Shown in pieces: positions 1-9,100 of a stretch of DNA of 64,000 nucleotides. This DNA comes from CAWHBO01 sp963827735 (GTDB lineage: Bacteria; Patescibacteriota; Patescibacteriia; Patescibacteriales; UBA12075): assembly GCA_963827735.1 (NCBI GenBank), contig CAWHBO010000003.1:372001-436000 (forward strand), read 5' to 3'. How positions within the stretch are numbered: position 1 is the stretch's first letter; the number at the start of each line of letters is the position of its first letter. Under the pieces are notes generated by a model. It was not told the DNA's origin. It saw only the letters and a list, made by a program, of their open reading frames with translations, and searched no databases. The translations under genes were made by a program, and so were the position numbers.

Positions 1-27
1 GAAGAGGAGAACAAGGAGGATGAATAG
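1..27 (+). CDS. C-terminal tail of an unidentified upstream gene (partial)
   Basis: The first frame reads EEENKEDE and then TAG, an acidic, lysine-containing tail typical of a protein C-terminus, and a hairpin terminator follows 32 bases later. The protein cannot be identified from eight residues. The alternative frame 2 stays open to about base 54 but reads as a basic, low-quality peptide, so frame 1 is preferred with modest confidence. Confidence 0.4.
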   Translation, partial: EEENKEDE

Positions 28-59
28 GAGGAAAATTATTAAAACCAGAAATTAATAAA

Positions 60-93
60 CCCCAAAGCAAAAGCTCTGGGGCTTATTTTTTTT
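60..93 (+). terminator. Rho-independent terminator of the upstream gene
   Basis: A CCCCAAAGC / GCTCTGGGG stem with one internal mismatch and a 4-base loop is followed by a T-rich run (bases 83-93). It lies just behind the partial gene at the window start and closes that transcript before the isomerase gene. Confidence 0.7.
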
Positions 94-230
94 GGCGAAT
101 ATGATATACTTTAGTATACAGTATCAAGTACCAAGGATTTACGGAATAAAATCTCGCATTATCATCTTAAATATGTTTAATTTAAATATAAATTATTTTA
201 TTTTTTTAAAAAACCTTTAATTACAGATCT

Positions 231-300
231 TAATACTAAATACTTAATACTAAATACTTAATACTAAATACTTAATACTAAATACTTAATACTAAATACT
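231..300. repeat. Five perfect 14-bp tandem repeats abutting a start codon
   Basis: The unit TAATACTAAATACT occurs five times in a row without change. A further TAAT directly precedes the ATG at 305, so the array forms the entire proximal upstream region of the isomerase gene and leaves no Shine-Dalgarno sequence. Perfect identity of the copies suggests recent slippage expansion. Confidence 0.95.
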
Positions 301-304
301 TAAT

Positions 305-1378
305 ATGAATCTGGACAATATAAAAATGTATAAAAAACTTGATACCGGCCGAGTCGCCGAATCAATTAAACTTCTCCCTGACCAAATAAAACAGGTCTTG
401 GAAGAATCCCATTCCATAGAAATTCCCAAAGACTTTAGCCAATCGACAAAAATAATGGTTAACGGCATGGGCGGTTCCAGCACAGGCGCGCGCATTGTTA
501 AGTCTTTATTCTTGGACCATTTGAAAGTGCCATTTAACATTGAACCGGGCTATGTTTTGCCTGATTACGTAGATAAAGACACGCTCTGCATTATTGTCTC
601 ATATTCCGGCACGACTGAAGAGCCGCTTTCAATTTACCGGGAAGCAAAAAAACGCGGCGCCAAGATCTTGGCTATTGCTGAGAACAAACCAGGTAACGGC
701 TTGCAAAAATTGATGGCAGCGGAAAATATTCCTGGCTATACTTTTACCGCCGCAAACAATCCGTCTGGCCAGCCGCGTTTGGGTGTCGGATATACGATGT
801 TCGGCATAATCGCCTTGCTCATGCGCGCAGATTTTTTGCAGATAGAAGAACAGGAAGTGGAAAAATATATTAGCAGCATGAAAACCGTTTCTAAAAAGTT
901 AATGCCGGAAAAAACAACAAAAAACAATGCGGCCAAAAAAATTGCGGAACAACTGAAAGATAAAAATATTGTTTTAGTCGGAGCCGAACATCTGGAAGGC
1001 AATCTATATTCTATCCGCAATCAAGCTAACGAAACCGCAAAACAATTTGCCGCCTATTTAACCCTGCCGGACCTGAACCACTATGCAATGGAGGGATTGG
1101 TAAACCCGGCCGCCAATAAAAAAAATATGCTTTTTCTTTTTTTTGATTCCATTCTTTATCACCCCCGAGTGCAAATACGCGCAAAATTAACAAAACAGGT
1201 CGTAATCAAAAATGGCATAAAAGTTATTTCCTGCAAACTGCAGGGCGAAACAAAATTAGAACAAACTTTTGAAATGCTGCAACTTGGCTCTTGGATCAGT
1301 TACTATTTAAGCATACTTAACCATGCCGATCCGGTAAAAATTCCTTGGGTAGACTGGTTTAAAAAACAATTAGGCTAA
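305..1378 (+). CDS. Bifunctional phosphoglucose/phosphomannose isomerase (SIS domain)
   Basis: A 357-residue protein with two SIS (sugar isomerase) halves. GMGGSSTGARIVKSL near residues 54-68 and SYSGTTEEPLSIY near 99-111 are the phosphosugar-binding loops of the bifunctional PGI/PMI family, and NHYAMEGLVNP near residue 258 fits the family's C-terminal active-site segment. The family interconverts glucose-6-phosphate, mannose-6-phosphate and fructose-6-phosphate in the cytoplasm, linking glycolysis to sugar-nucleotide supply. The ATG at 305 sits directly behind a tandem repeat with no visible ribosome-binding site. The gene stands alone, bounded by terminators, and is convergent with gyrA. 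Confidence 0.85.
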   Translation: MNLDNIKMYKKLDTGRVAESIKLLPDQIKQVLEESHSIEIPKDFSQSTKIMVNGMGGSSTGARIVKSLFLDHLKVPFNIEPGYVLPDYVDKDTLCIIVSYSGTTEEPLSIYREAKKRGAKILAIAENKPGNGLQKLMAAENIPGYTFTAANNPSGQPRLGVGYTMFGIIALLMRADFLQIEEQEVEKYISSMKTVSKKLMPEKTTKNNAAKKIAEQLKDKNIVLVGAEHLEGNLYSIRNQANETAKQFAAYLTLPDLNHYAMEGLVNPAANKKNMLFLFFDSILYHPRVQIRAKLTKQVVIKNGIKVISCKLQGETKLEQTFEMLQLGSWISYYLSILNHADPVKIPWVDWFKKQLG

Positions 1379-1385
1379 CGAAAAC

Positions 1386-1439
1386 AAGTCTATATATAAA
1401 AAACTGCCAGCTTGCTGGCAGTTTTTTATATATAGACTT
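1386..1439. terminator. Bidirectional terminator between convergent genes
   Basis: A perfect 26-bp inverted repeat with a 2-base loop: a GC-rich core CTGCCAGC / GCTGGCAG is flanked on both sides by A/T tracts, giving a U-run in either direction. It separates the isomerase gene (plus) from gyrA (minus). Confidence 0.9.
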
Positions 1440-1450
1440 TAAAAATAATT

Positions 1451-4081
1451 TTATACCCACGTCACGCAAGCCACCTTGTCTCCCTGGTCCTTGAAACGCA
1501 TCAGTCTGACACCCTGGGTATCGCGGCCGGTCTGATTGACGGACTTGAATGGCAAGCGGATGACTTGTCCTTTTTCGGAGATGATGATCAAATCTTTTTC
1601 TCCCATCACGCTCATGTTGATGACGAAGGCATTGGTAAGTTTTCCGGTTTTGGACGTGATTTTGGCGGTCTTGATCCCACTGCCGCCTCGGCCCTGGCTC
1701 TTGTACGCGCTTAAGGGAGTGCGCTTGCCAAATCCTTGTTCCATGATGCTGAGCACTTGGTAGTCTTTGCTTTTTTCCGAATCATTCTTGATAACAGCCA
1801 TCCCGACCAGAATGTCATCCTTCTTGAGGCGGATTCCAAACACTCCGGCCGCGTTCCGCCCCATATCCCTGACGTCTTTCTCTGAAAAACGGATAGCTTG
1901 GCCATTGGCGGTAACGAGCTGGATGTCATCCTCGCCTGATGACGGCTTCACCCAGATCAGCTTATCTTCCGGTTTGATCTTGATGGCAATGAGGCCGGAG
2001 CGGCGGACGTTATCAAACGAATTCAATTCCACTTTCTTTACCAGTCCTTTCTCTGTGGCAAAAAACAGATATTTCGCGTTGGCCACTTTATCCAACGGCA
2101 GGATTGATGACACCTGTTCACTTGGGGAAAGCTGCAAGAAATTAACGATCGCCTGGCCTTTGGCGGTCCTCAATGCTTGCGGGATCTCATGGGCCTTCAA
2201 TTGAAACGCGCGGCCTCTGGTTGTAAAAAACAAGATATCGGTATGCGTCATCGTGGTAAACATGAATTGCACCATATCCTCTTCTTTTGTGGTCAATCCA
2301 ATGACGCCTTTCCCGCCTCGACCCTGAGTCTTGAATGTATCGGGGGCGATCCGCTTGATATATCCGTCCCGCGTCATGAACACAACTGATTCCTCGTTCG
2401 GCACCAAATCTTCAATGGAAAAATCCTTAAACCCTCGGGCGACGATCTGAGTCTTGCGCTCGTCTCCGTATTTATCCGCCAGGTATGTGATTTCCTCTTT
2501 GATGATCCCTTGGATTCTGGCCTTTGATTTCAAGATCGCTTCCAGTTCTTTGATCAATTTCTGCTTCTCTTTCAATTCATTCTCAATCCTGAGTTTTTCC
2601 AAATTTGCCAGATTCTGCAATCTCATTTCCAAAATCGCGATTGCTTGCCTTTCGGATAATTTGAATTTTTTCATCAAGCTGACTTTGGCCGTCTCTTTGT
2701 CTTTTGAAGCTTTGATGACTTTTATGACCGCGTCAATGTTGTTAAGCGCGATCATCAAACCCTCCAAGATGTGGGCCCGGTCTTTCGCTTTATCCAGGTC
2801 GTACTGTGTTCGTCTGGTAACCACTTCCATGCGATGCTTAATATATTCCTCAAGCACCATCTTGAGCGTCAGGACTTTGGGTTGGATCCCGTCAACCAGC
2901 GCCAGCATGTTGACATGGAATGTTTCCTGAAGCTGAGTGTGCTTATACAGTGAGTTCAAAATTTTCTTTGGGAAAGCGTCCTTCTTGAGATAAACGACCA
3001 CGCGCACCCCTTCTTTGTCCGATTCATCGCGCAGATCCTTGATGCCTTCAATCTTTTTGTTTTTTACCAGGAACGCGATTTTCTCCACCAAACTCGCTTT
3101 ATTCACCTGATACGGGATCTCTGTTATGACAATCTTAAACTGTCCGGTTTTATCTTCCTGGATTTCCGCTTGGCCGCGCATCACAATCCCGCCTTTGCCG
3201 GTGCTGTACGCCTGCAAGATATCTTTGTTGTTGTAAATGATTCCTCCGGTCGGAAAATCCGGTCCCTTGACGAATTGCATCAGATCTTCATTGGCGGCAT
3301 CCGGGTTTTCAATCAAATGCGAGATGGCGCCGACGATTTCGCGCAGATTGTGCGGCGGGATGTTCGTGGCCATGCCGACGGCAATGCCCATTGTTCCGTT
3401 GAGCAGGAGATTAGGCAATTTGGCCGGCATGACTTTCGGCTCCTGCTGGGAACCGTCAAAATTGGGAGTGAAATTAACCGTATTTTTATCAATATCAAAA
3501 AGCAATTCTTCGGAAATCGCCGACATCTTGGCTTCCGTATAACGCATGGCGGCGGCGCTGTCTCCGTCCATGGAACCGAAGTTTCCCTGGCCTTTGACCA
3601 GCATATAACGCATAGAAAAAAACTGCGCCAGACGGACCATGGAATCGTAAACGGCTGTATCGCCATGGGGGTGGTACTTACCAAGCACTTCTCCGACCAC
3701 AGTGGCGGATTTGCGGAATTTGCCTCCGGACCGGAGGCCTAAAGACCACATGGCGTAAAGAATTCTACGATGCACGGGCTTGAGTCCGTCGCGGACATCA
3801 GGCAAGGCCCGGCTGACGATGACGCTCATGGCATAGTCCAGATAAGACCTTTGCATCTCATCGGAAATCGGCAGCGGTTCAATCAAGCCGAATTCGGTTT
3901 GCTGGCGCTCGGTTACAATCAAGTTTATCTTCGCGCCGGAATCTTTTTCTTTCTTTTCCGATGTTTCATTCAAAACCGCCTCTTCCTCTCTTTTTTTATC
4001 CTCGGGAAGGTCTTTGGCCGTTTTCGGTTTTTTTATATTTTCTGATTTTTCTGTCTTGGAATTTTTTTTATTTTGCGCCAT
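1451..4081 (-). CDS. gyrA: DNA gyrase subunit A
   Basis: The ATP-dependent type II topoisomerase subunit that cuts and religates DNA, forming the A2B2 gyrase with GyrB. The catalytic tyrosine is Tyr181 in AMRYTEAKM; the breakage-reunion domain runs from about residue 70 to 540 and the beta-pinwheel C-terminal domain follows. A GyrA-box-like QGRGGKG at 586-592 supports gyrase rather than topoisomerase IV, and related QGRGGSG repeats follow. The quinolone-determining loop reads [10 protein letters not shown], with Thr142 at the E. coli Ser83 position and Asp146 at Asp87. The lysine/glutamate-rich N-terminal extension of about 65 residues is longer than usual. It lies 24 bases behind a small membrane-protein gene and is probably cotranscribed with it. 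Confidence 0.96.
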   Translation of the reverse strand: MAQNKKNSKTEKSENIKKPKTAKDLPEDKKREEEAVLNETSEKKEKDSGAKINLIVTERQQTEFGLIEPLPISDEMQRSYLDYAMSVIVSRALPDVRDGLKPVHRRILYAMWSLGLRSGGKFRKSATVVGEVLGKYHPHGDTAVYDSMVRLAQFFSMRYMLVKGQGNFGSMDGDSAAAMRYTEAKMSAISEELLFDIDKNTVNFTPNFDGSQQEPKVMPAKLPNLLLNGTMGIAVGMATNIPPHNLREIVGAISHLIENPDAANEDLMQFVKGPDFPTGGIIYNNKDILQAYSTGKGGIVMRGQAEIQEDKTGQFKIVITEIPYQVNKASLVEKIAFLVKNKKIEGIKDLRDESDKEGVRVVVYLKKDAFPKKILNSLYKHTQLQETFHVNMLALVDGIQPKVLTLKMVLEEYIKHRMEVVTRRTQYDLDKAKDRAHILEGLMIALNNIDAVIKVIKASKDKETAKVSLMKKFKLSERQAIAILEMRLQNLANLEKLRIENELKEKQKLIKELEAILKSKARIQGIIKEEITYLADKYGDERKTQIVARGFKDFSIEDLVPNEESVVFMTRDGYIKRIAPDTFKTQGRGGKGVIGLTTKEEDMVQFMFTTMTHTDILFFTTRGRAFQLKAHEIPQALRTAKGQAIVNFLQLSPSEQVSSILPLDKVANAKYLFFATEKGLVKKVELNSFDNVRRSGLIAIKIKPEDKLIWVKPSSGEDDIQLVTANGQAIRFSEKDVRDMGRNAAGVFGIRLKKDDILVGMAVIKNDSEKSKDYQVLSIMEQGFGKRTPLSAYKSQGRGGSGIKTAKITSKTGKLTNAFVINMSVMGEKDLIIISEKGQVIRLPFKSVNQTGRDTQGVRLMRFKDQGDKVACVTWV

Positions 4082-4105
4082 AGTGTTATATCAAGAAATA
4101 AATAA

Positions 4106-4507
4106 TTATTGTAAAATCGTGGTCGTTGCAATGGTGGCTGTCGATGAAGCGCTTTCGTTCAATGTGCGCACGGCAGATTCTGCTTCCGGCAACATCGGAA
4201 CCTCTAAATCAGATGCTATTGTTGACGATGCCGTACTGGTGGCGTTTTTTAAATCGGCAATGGTTTCTTTGATGCCATTCATCTGCCTGCCAATTTCTCC
4301 AGTTATGCTTTTTAACTCAGAAAAAGATTTTTCCGCATCCGGGTTTTTAACGTGGGAAGATTGAAAAACTTGTTTGGCGTTATTCACCCAAAAAACAAAG
4401 ATTACCAGCATAAAGAAGCAAACGCCGCCCCACATGATGAACGTTTTCTTCTTATCGTCAGCCGCGTCTTCTTCCTGAAAATTACCCTGTCCAAAATTTT
4501 CATCCAT
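4106..4507 (-). CDS. Single-pass membrane protein of unknown function
   Basis: I do not recognise this protein. The reading frame is open from 4678, but the start at 4507 (MDENFGQGNF) is preceded by GGAGAAG 8 bases upstream, while the 4678 start has no ribosome-binding site and adds a lysine-rich segment. From 4507 the 133-residue protein has an acidic cytoplasmic N-terminus, one membrane helix near residues 22-40 (IMWGGVCFFMLVIFVFWV), then a helical region and a Ser/Thr/Ala-rich tail outside the cell. It sits 24 bases upstream of gyrA on the same strand. Function cannot be inferred from this context. Confidence 0.6.
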   Translation of the reverse strand: MDENFGQGNFQEEDAADDKKKTFIMWGGVCFFMLVIFVFWVNNAKQVFQSSHVKNPDAEKSFSELKSITGEIGRQMNGIKETIADLKNATSTASSTIASDLEVPMLPEAESAVRTLNESASSTATIATTTILQ

Positions 4508-4717
4508 TTTATCAACTTCTCCAATATTTTTTTCCAGCACCAATGCGTTTTTTCTGGGTATTTTTCTCTTTGCGATGCTTACTGCCAATTTTATGCTTTT
4601 CCCTCTGCCCTCTCCGTTTTTAAGCATCTCTTTTTTCTGTTTTTTGGGCGCTGTGGTTTTTTTTGTCCTCCTAATCATTTTGTCAATTTTTTGCTAAAAT
4701 AAGCAAAATAATATTAC

Positions 4718-4747
4718 ATTATAAACATCAAAAAACACTCGCTTCAA
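4718..4747 (-). promoter_or_regulatory. Candidate promoter for the membrane protein-gyrA transcript
   Basis: On the minus strand TTGAAG, an 18-base spacer and a perfect TATAAT lie between the terminators behind the PBP gene and the next coding region. The -35 overlaps the loop of an upstream hairpin. This is a by-eye match only. Confidence 0.4.
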
Positions 4748-4752
4748 GTGTT
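4729..4752 (-). terminator. Second small terminator-like hairpin behind the PBP gene
   Basis: On the minus strand AACACT and AGTGTT form a 6-bp stem with a 7-base loop, followed by six Ts. It would back up the stronger hairpin at 4806-4838. Confidence 0.4.
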
Positions 4753-4805
4753 GATATCAAGTATATTTTATCAAAATTTAAGCTAAAAGTAAAGATAATT
4801 TTAAA

Positions 4806-4838
4806 ATATAAAAAGGACAGCAAAATGTGGCTGTCCTT
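4806..4838 (-). terminator. Terminator of the PBP gene
   Basis: On the minus strand AAGGACAGC and GCTGTCCTT form a perfect 9-bp stem followed by a T-rich tract. It begins about 38 bases after the PBP stop codon. Confidence 0.8.
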
Positions 4839-4875
4839 CTCTGGTACTGGTCACGATAAATGGTTATGCAACCAG

Positions 4876-7848
4876 TTAAATCGCCGGGTTTGTACTGGTC
4901 GCTGTCTGTTCCAAATTGTTGACAATCAAAATTGTATCATGGCTTTTCACTGATTTTTTTGACCAGGTTACCGCTTCTCCGTACAGCGTATAAGTTCCGC
5001 TCTTGGGGATTTTTGTCCACTGATAGATCACGCCATCATTGTTTATCGGTCCAATCGTCCCCAAAAGTTCAGGCGCACCACCTTCGTTCATTTTATATAC
5101 ATTGATCTTGGCGACCATTGTATAACTGCTGAGTTTAAAAACCAAATTAACCGGAAAATCAATGTTGGACAATGCTAGTCCGCTTGCGGGACTTTCCAAA
5201 TTTATTTCCGATGAACCGCTCGTGTTGTTGTTTTCCAAAATCAAATTGAACTCAACTTGCGCCTCTGTGCAATTGTCAACATCATCGCAGACCAGGGCTT
5301 TCAAATTATGAAAACCATTGCTTAAAAATCCGACTGATCGGTTCAGGCTGTATGGATAGTCGTAATTAACGAAAAATAAATTATCATTTATATAATACTG
5401 AACCCGATTCACTCCTCTTTTGGCAGAAACGCTTACTTGAGCGATAAGCGTCTGATCAAGAATGGTTTGGTTGCTGCTTGGACTTACCAGTCTTATTTCC
5501 GGCTTATTTTCCAGCGTATGCACATCATCAAATTCAACCGGCGGCTTCTCTGATGAAAATTCCGTGCTGGTGCCGGCTTGTTTTTCCGCCCACGCAATCA
5601 CGCGTGATTCCCACAGAGCAAACTGGGGATCATTCCCGGGATTTTCCGGCGCCGGTCCCAAAGGGTCGTTCTTATCTATATAATACAAAATATCATGCGG
5701 CTCAAAATATATTTTTTCTTCAATTTGGCTTAAAGGGGTCAAATCGGTTGCGAGCTTGCCTGTGGATTTATCAATTTTTACGGCTATTGGCTCTCCTGCC
5801 TTGCCGTCCAAAATGGCTTTTCCGGTCACAGGGATTTCCGGCTTCTTAAATTGCTCAATCGGCGTGTCGCCCAAAACTTTTTCCATATAGCTGTGCCAAA
5901 TCGGCGCGGCCACGACTGATCCGTCGGCTCCTTTTTTCATCTCCGTGTTATCATTATTCCCGACCCAAACCCCCGTCACAATGGAAGGCGTAAAACCGAT
6001 CGTCCAAGCATCATGGTAATCGTTGGTCGTTCCGGTCTTGGCGGCCACCGGTCGCTTTCCCAAAGTCAGATAATTCTTTTCTCCAAAAACATAAGCGCGC
6101 GCGGAGTTATCCGCCATAATATCATTGATCATCCGGGCGATGTTTCCGTCAAGCACTTTCTTTCCCTCCTGTTTCCGAAACTCTTCCAGAATTTTACCGT
6201 CTTTATCTTCAACTTTCAGGACTCCCGCGGTCTGCTGAAGCACGCCTTCGCGAGCAAACGCTCCGAAAGCGTTGACATGCTCAATCATCTTGACTTCTCC
6301 GCCTCCCAAAACCAAAGACAGGCCGAAGCGGTCGCGATCAGCTAACGTCGTATAACCGAATTGCTCGGCCAAATCCAAAACATTGTTTATCCCGGCCAAA
6401 TATATCGCTTTTACCGCCGGAATGTTAAGCGATCCGGCTAAAGCCTTCCGGATTGAAACCGGGCCTCGTTCTTTCAAGTCATAATCGTGCGGTTCATACG
6501 GCTTGCTCGGATCATTGGAAAAATTCGTGACCACGTCATAAAGGATGGTATTCGGGGTATAACCCTTGATAAAACTGGCCGCATACACCAGCGGCTTCAT
6601 TGATGAACCCGGCTGTCTTTGGGAGGTTGTGATGTTTACCTGCCCGTCAATCTCCGCGCTAAAATAATCTTTGGATCCGACCATCGCCAAAATCTCGCCG
6701 GTCTTGGGATCAATGGAAACCAAAGCGGCATTGGTCGCTTGATAATTTTCTTTATTCTTTTCCGCTTGCGCTTCAATCGCTTCTTCCGCAATACCCTGCT
6801 TATACAGATCAAGCGTAGTCGTTATTTTTAACCCGCCTTGTTCTACGGTTTTTTCCCCGTATTTTTCCGAAAGGATATCTTTTATATACATCACGAAATG
6901 AGGAGCTTTGATGTTGGAAACCTGAGATTGAAATTTTATTTCCTGGGCCTTGGCGATATCCGCGTCTTCCGCTGAAATATATCCCTGCGCCGCCATCAGA
7001 TCAAGGATATAATCACGCCGGCCGAGCAAAAGTTCCTTATTCGGACCATATGGAGAATACTTGCTGGGAGCTTGCGGTAAAGCGGCTAACACCGCCGCCT
7101 CGGATATGGTTATATCTTTGGCGCTTTTGCCGAAATATTTCTGAGCCGCGGCTTCAACGCCGTAAGCTGTTGAACCATAAGGGATCTCGTTAAAATACAT
7201 CTGCAAGATTTCGTCTTTAGAGTACTTTTTTTCCAGCCGATACGACAAAAGCCATTCCTTGATCTTTCTTTGGACTGTCCGTTCGTCTGAAAGGATGGCA
7301 TTCTTAACGAACTGTTGCGTCAAAGTCGATCCGCCCTGGGCCGGCAAGCCTCTTAGCTTGCGCCAAACCACGCCGCGCAGGATTCCCCAAACACTGATGC
7401 CGCCATGCTTGTAAAAATTCTTATCTTCAATCGCGATTGTCGCATTCTTGATATAACTCGGGAGGTCCGCCAGATTAACGATGGTTCTCTGTTCATCTCC
7501 GTGGATCTCGTACAAGACTGTCTGCCCCGTTCTGTCATATATCTTCGTGGTCTGGGCAATTTCCCTTTCCGTCAGTTTTCCCGGTTCCGGCAGATCGCGC
7601 GAAATCCAAATCACCGATCCGGCAGAAAAGATGATGCCAAGGACAATGATAACGGCTGACGCCATAATAACTTTGCGCTTAATTGCCGCCCAAACTCCGT
7701 TTTTTTTGCGTCCTCGGTAATCATCCATCTTCGTCTTAGCACTGGCATGCAAATTCAAAACCCCCGCCCGGCTATTGCTGTGAGGTATAAAATATTTTTT
7801 CCGACCATTGCGCCATGACTGGCTGGTTTTCAAACTTGGTATAGGCAT
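4876..7848 (-). CDS. Class A penicillin-binding protein (PBP1A type) with Ig-like tail
   Basis: A bifunctional peptidoglycan synthase: an outer-face membrane enzyme that polymerises glycan strands and cross-links stem peptides. A membrane helix lies near residues 60-82. The glycosyltransferase domain shows IEDKNFYKHGG (catalytic Glu141) and GGSTLTQQFVKN. The transpeptidase has Ser415-x-x-Lys418 in QPGSSMKP, SLN at 473-475 and KTGTT at 604-608, so all catalytic motifs are intact. After about residue 760 an Ig-like/fibronectin-type region follows that is absent from the minimal enzyme and may bind wall or surface polymers. Met41 (MDDYRGRKK, 7728) is an alternative start more like other family members; neither start has a clear ribosome-binding site. 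Confidence 0.92.
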   Translation of the reverse strand: MPIPSLKTSQSWRNGRKKYFIPHSNSRAGVLNLHASAKTKMDDYRGRKKNGVWAAIKRKVIMASAVIIVLGIIFSAGSVIWISRDLPEPGKLTEREIAQTTKIYDRTGQTVLYEIHGDEQRTIVNLADLPSYIKNATIAIEDKNFYKHGGISVWGILRGVVWRKLRGLPAQGGSTLTQQFVKNAILSDERTVQRKIKEWLLSYRLEKKYSKDEILQMYFNEIPYGSTAYGVEAAAQKYFGKSAKDITISEAAVLAALPQAPSKYSPYGPNKELLLGRRDYILDLMAAQGYISAEDADIAKAQEIKFQSQVSNIKAPHFVMYIKDILSEKYGEKTVEQGGLKITTTLDLYKQGIAEEAIEAQAEKNKENYQATNAALVSIDPKTGEILAMVGSKDYFSAEIDGQVNITTSQRQPGSSMKPLVYAASFIKGYTPNTILYDVVTNFSNDPSKPYEPHDYDLKERGPVSIRKALAGSLNIPAVKAIYLAGINNVLDLAEQFGYTTLADRDRFGLSLVLGGGEVKMIEHVNAFGAFAREGVLQQTAGVLKVEDKDGKILEEFRKQEGKKVLDGNIARMINDIMADNSARAYVFGEKNYLTLGKRPVAAKTGTTNDYHDAWTIGFTPSIVTGVWVGNNDNTEMKKGADGSVVAAPIWHSYMEKVLGDTPIEQFKKPEIPVTGKAILDGKAGEPIAVKIDKSTGKLATDLTPLSQIEEKIYFEPHDILYYIDKNDPLGPAPENPGNDPQFALWESRVIAWAEKQAGTSTEFSSEKPPVEFDDVHTLENKPEIRLVSPSSNQTILDQTLIAQVSVSAKRGVNRVQYYINDNLFFVNYDYPYSLNRSVGFLSNGFHNLKALVCDDVDNCTEAQVEFNLILENNNTSGSSEINLESPASGLALSNIDFPVNLVFKLSSYTMVAKINVYKMNEGGAPELLGTIGPINNDGVIYQWTKIPKSGTYTLYGEAVTWSKKSVKSHDTILIVNNLEQTATSTNPAI

Positions 7849-7868
7849 GCTGACTTTGTTTACAATTA

Positions 7869-7982
7869 AATCCGAATACTACAAAATTATTTATCAAATT
7901 ATTTACCTGTTTTTAAATTTAACTGAATAACTCAAATTTTATATATTTGAAATATTCGGATTTAATTTGTAGCATTCGGATT
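7869..7982. repeat. Imperfect long inverted repeat in an intergenic gap
   Basis: A 17-base arm (AATCCGAATACTACAAA) at 7869-7885 pairs with 7966-7982 with one mismatch across an AT-rich 80-base interior. A third partial copy of the arm (ATATTCGGATT) lies just inside the right arm. It occupies most of the gap between the GalT-like gene and the PBP gene and resembles the other palindromic intergenic elements of this window. Confidence 0.7.
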
Positions 7983-7988
7983 GTAATT

Positions 7989-8912
7989 TTATTCCCGATA
8001 AAACTTCGCGGCGTCTTCCGGAGAAACAGTGTTGATGATAACTCCTGAGCCAAGCTCAACTCCGCCCCACACGCTTTCCCGAGGCTCAATTTTCATGCAA
8101 AAGTGCTGATTCTTATCAGAAACGACTTGATGGAGAAAAACGTTAAAAGACAGATCCAAGATTCTTAATTTTTCCAAAATATGCTTGTATATTTTAGCTA
8201 AAGCTGTGAACTCTTCTTCGCTTAACTCTGCAATGTTATCCAAATGTCTTTTGGTAAAAATCCACGCCTCATAAGAAAACTCGCTGGCATAAGGCGCGAT
8301 CGCCGCTACCTGTTTGTCTTCATAGATTTTCCTGTCAGACTTTAGTTCTTTCTTAAGCAGATCGCAATAAGCGCAGGTTTTATTTTTTTTCTGATACTCT
8401 CTCGCCAAGCGCAATTCTTCACCGATGTCGGGCGGAAGGATATGAGTGGCAAAAACCTGAGAATGATCATGGATGATTGAAGCTCCGGCTTTTGATCCTT
8501 GGTTTTTAAAACACAGGATATACTCAATGTTTTTGTTTAAAGCAATCGCCTTGGTCCTTTTAGCGTACATTTTTAAAACCGCTTCAATTTCCGGAACGGC
8601 AAGCTCCCCCAATTCCTTTGTATGTTCAGGCGTTTCAATTATGACTTCTTGCACCCCGTAAGCCTTATCATTATCAAGCGACACCGCCGGAAAAACATTC
8701 TTAAGGCTGAGCACCTGCCAAGCGCTAGCATCATCGTGTTTCTTGATCTCATCCACGATTTTTTCTCTTTTGATGTTTTCAACGCAAAACGGGCAAGCTT
8801 TGGTGCGCCTGACGACCATTTCTTTTTTCACATCCTGGGGCCTCTTCGCTCTGCCCGGGGCGATGATGACGTATTTGTTCAAAAGATATGCTTTTCTTAT
8901 TTCTGACCTCAT
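7989..8912 (-). CDS. Galactose-1-phosphate uridylyltransferase-like HIT-fold enzyme
   Basis: A 307-residue GalT-family protein. CPFC near residue 40 and CAYC near residue 198 are Cys pairs of the kind that bind zinc in this family. ASIIHDHSQ near residues 143-151 matches the HxHxQ nucleotidyl-transfer motif, with HDHSQ replacing the usual HPHGQ; the second His would carry the uridylyl group. GalT transfers UMP between UDP-glucose and galactose-1-phosphate in the cytoplasm. The substrate here could be another sugar-1-phosphate, because no other Leloir-pathway gene is nearby. The gene stands alone between palindromic AT-rich gaps. Confidence 0.75.
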   Translation of the reverse strand: MRSEIRKAYLLNKYVIIAPGRAKRPQDVKKEMVVRRTKACPFCVENIKREKIVDEIKKHDDASAWQVLSLKNVFPAVSLDNDKAYGVQEVIIETPEHTKELGELAVPEIEAVLKMYAKRTKAIALNKNIEYILCFKNQGSKAGASIIHDHSQVFATHILPPDIGEELRLAREYQKKNKTCAYCDLLKKELKSDRKIYEDKQVAAIAPYASEFSYEAWIFTKRHLDNIAELSEEEFTALAKIYKHILEKLRILDLSFNVFLHQVVSDKNQHFCMKIEPRESVWGGVELGSGVIINTVSPEDAAKFYRE

Positions 8913-9100
8913 ATATTGTTGACAAAATATAACAAATAAATTCTTTGCTTAAATCACAAATAACAAATTTCAAATACCAAATAAATTCAAATTACCAAAT
9001 TCAAAATACATAAAACTATTTAAAATAAATTTGGAATTTTGATATTTTAAATTAGTATTTATTTGAAATTTGGTGCTTGTTTTTTGGAATTTTACAAAAT
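8913..9100. other. AT-rich gap with degenerate short repeats
   Basis: No gene is visible. The gap contains repeated CAAATTTCAAATA / TACCAAAT words, and one copy near 8961 pairs with TATTTGAAATTTGG near 9057, so the whole gap can fold back on itself. Confidence 0.6.
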
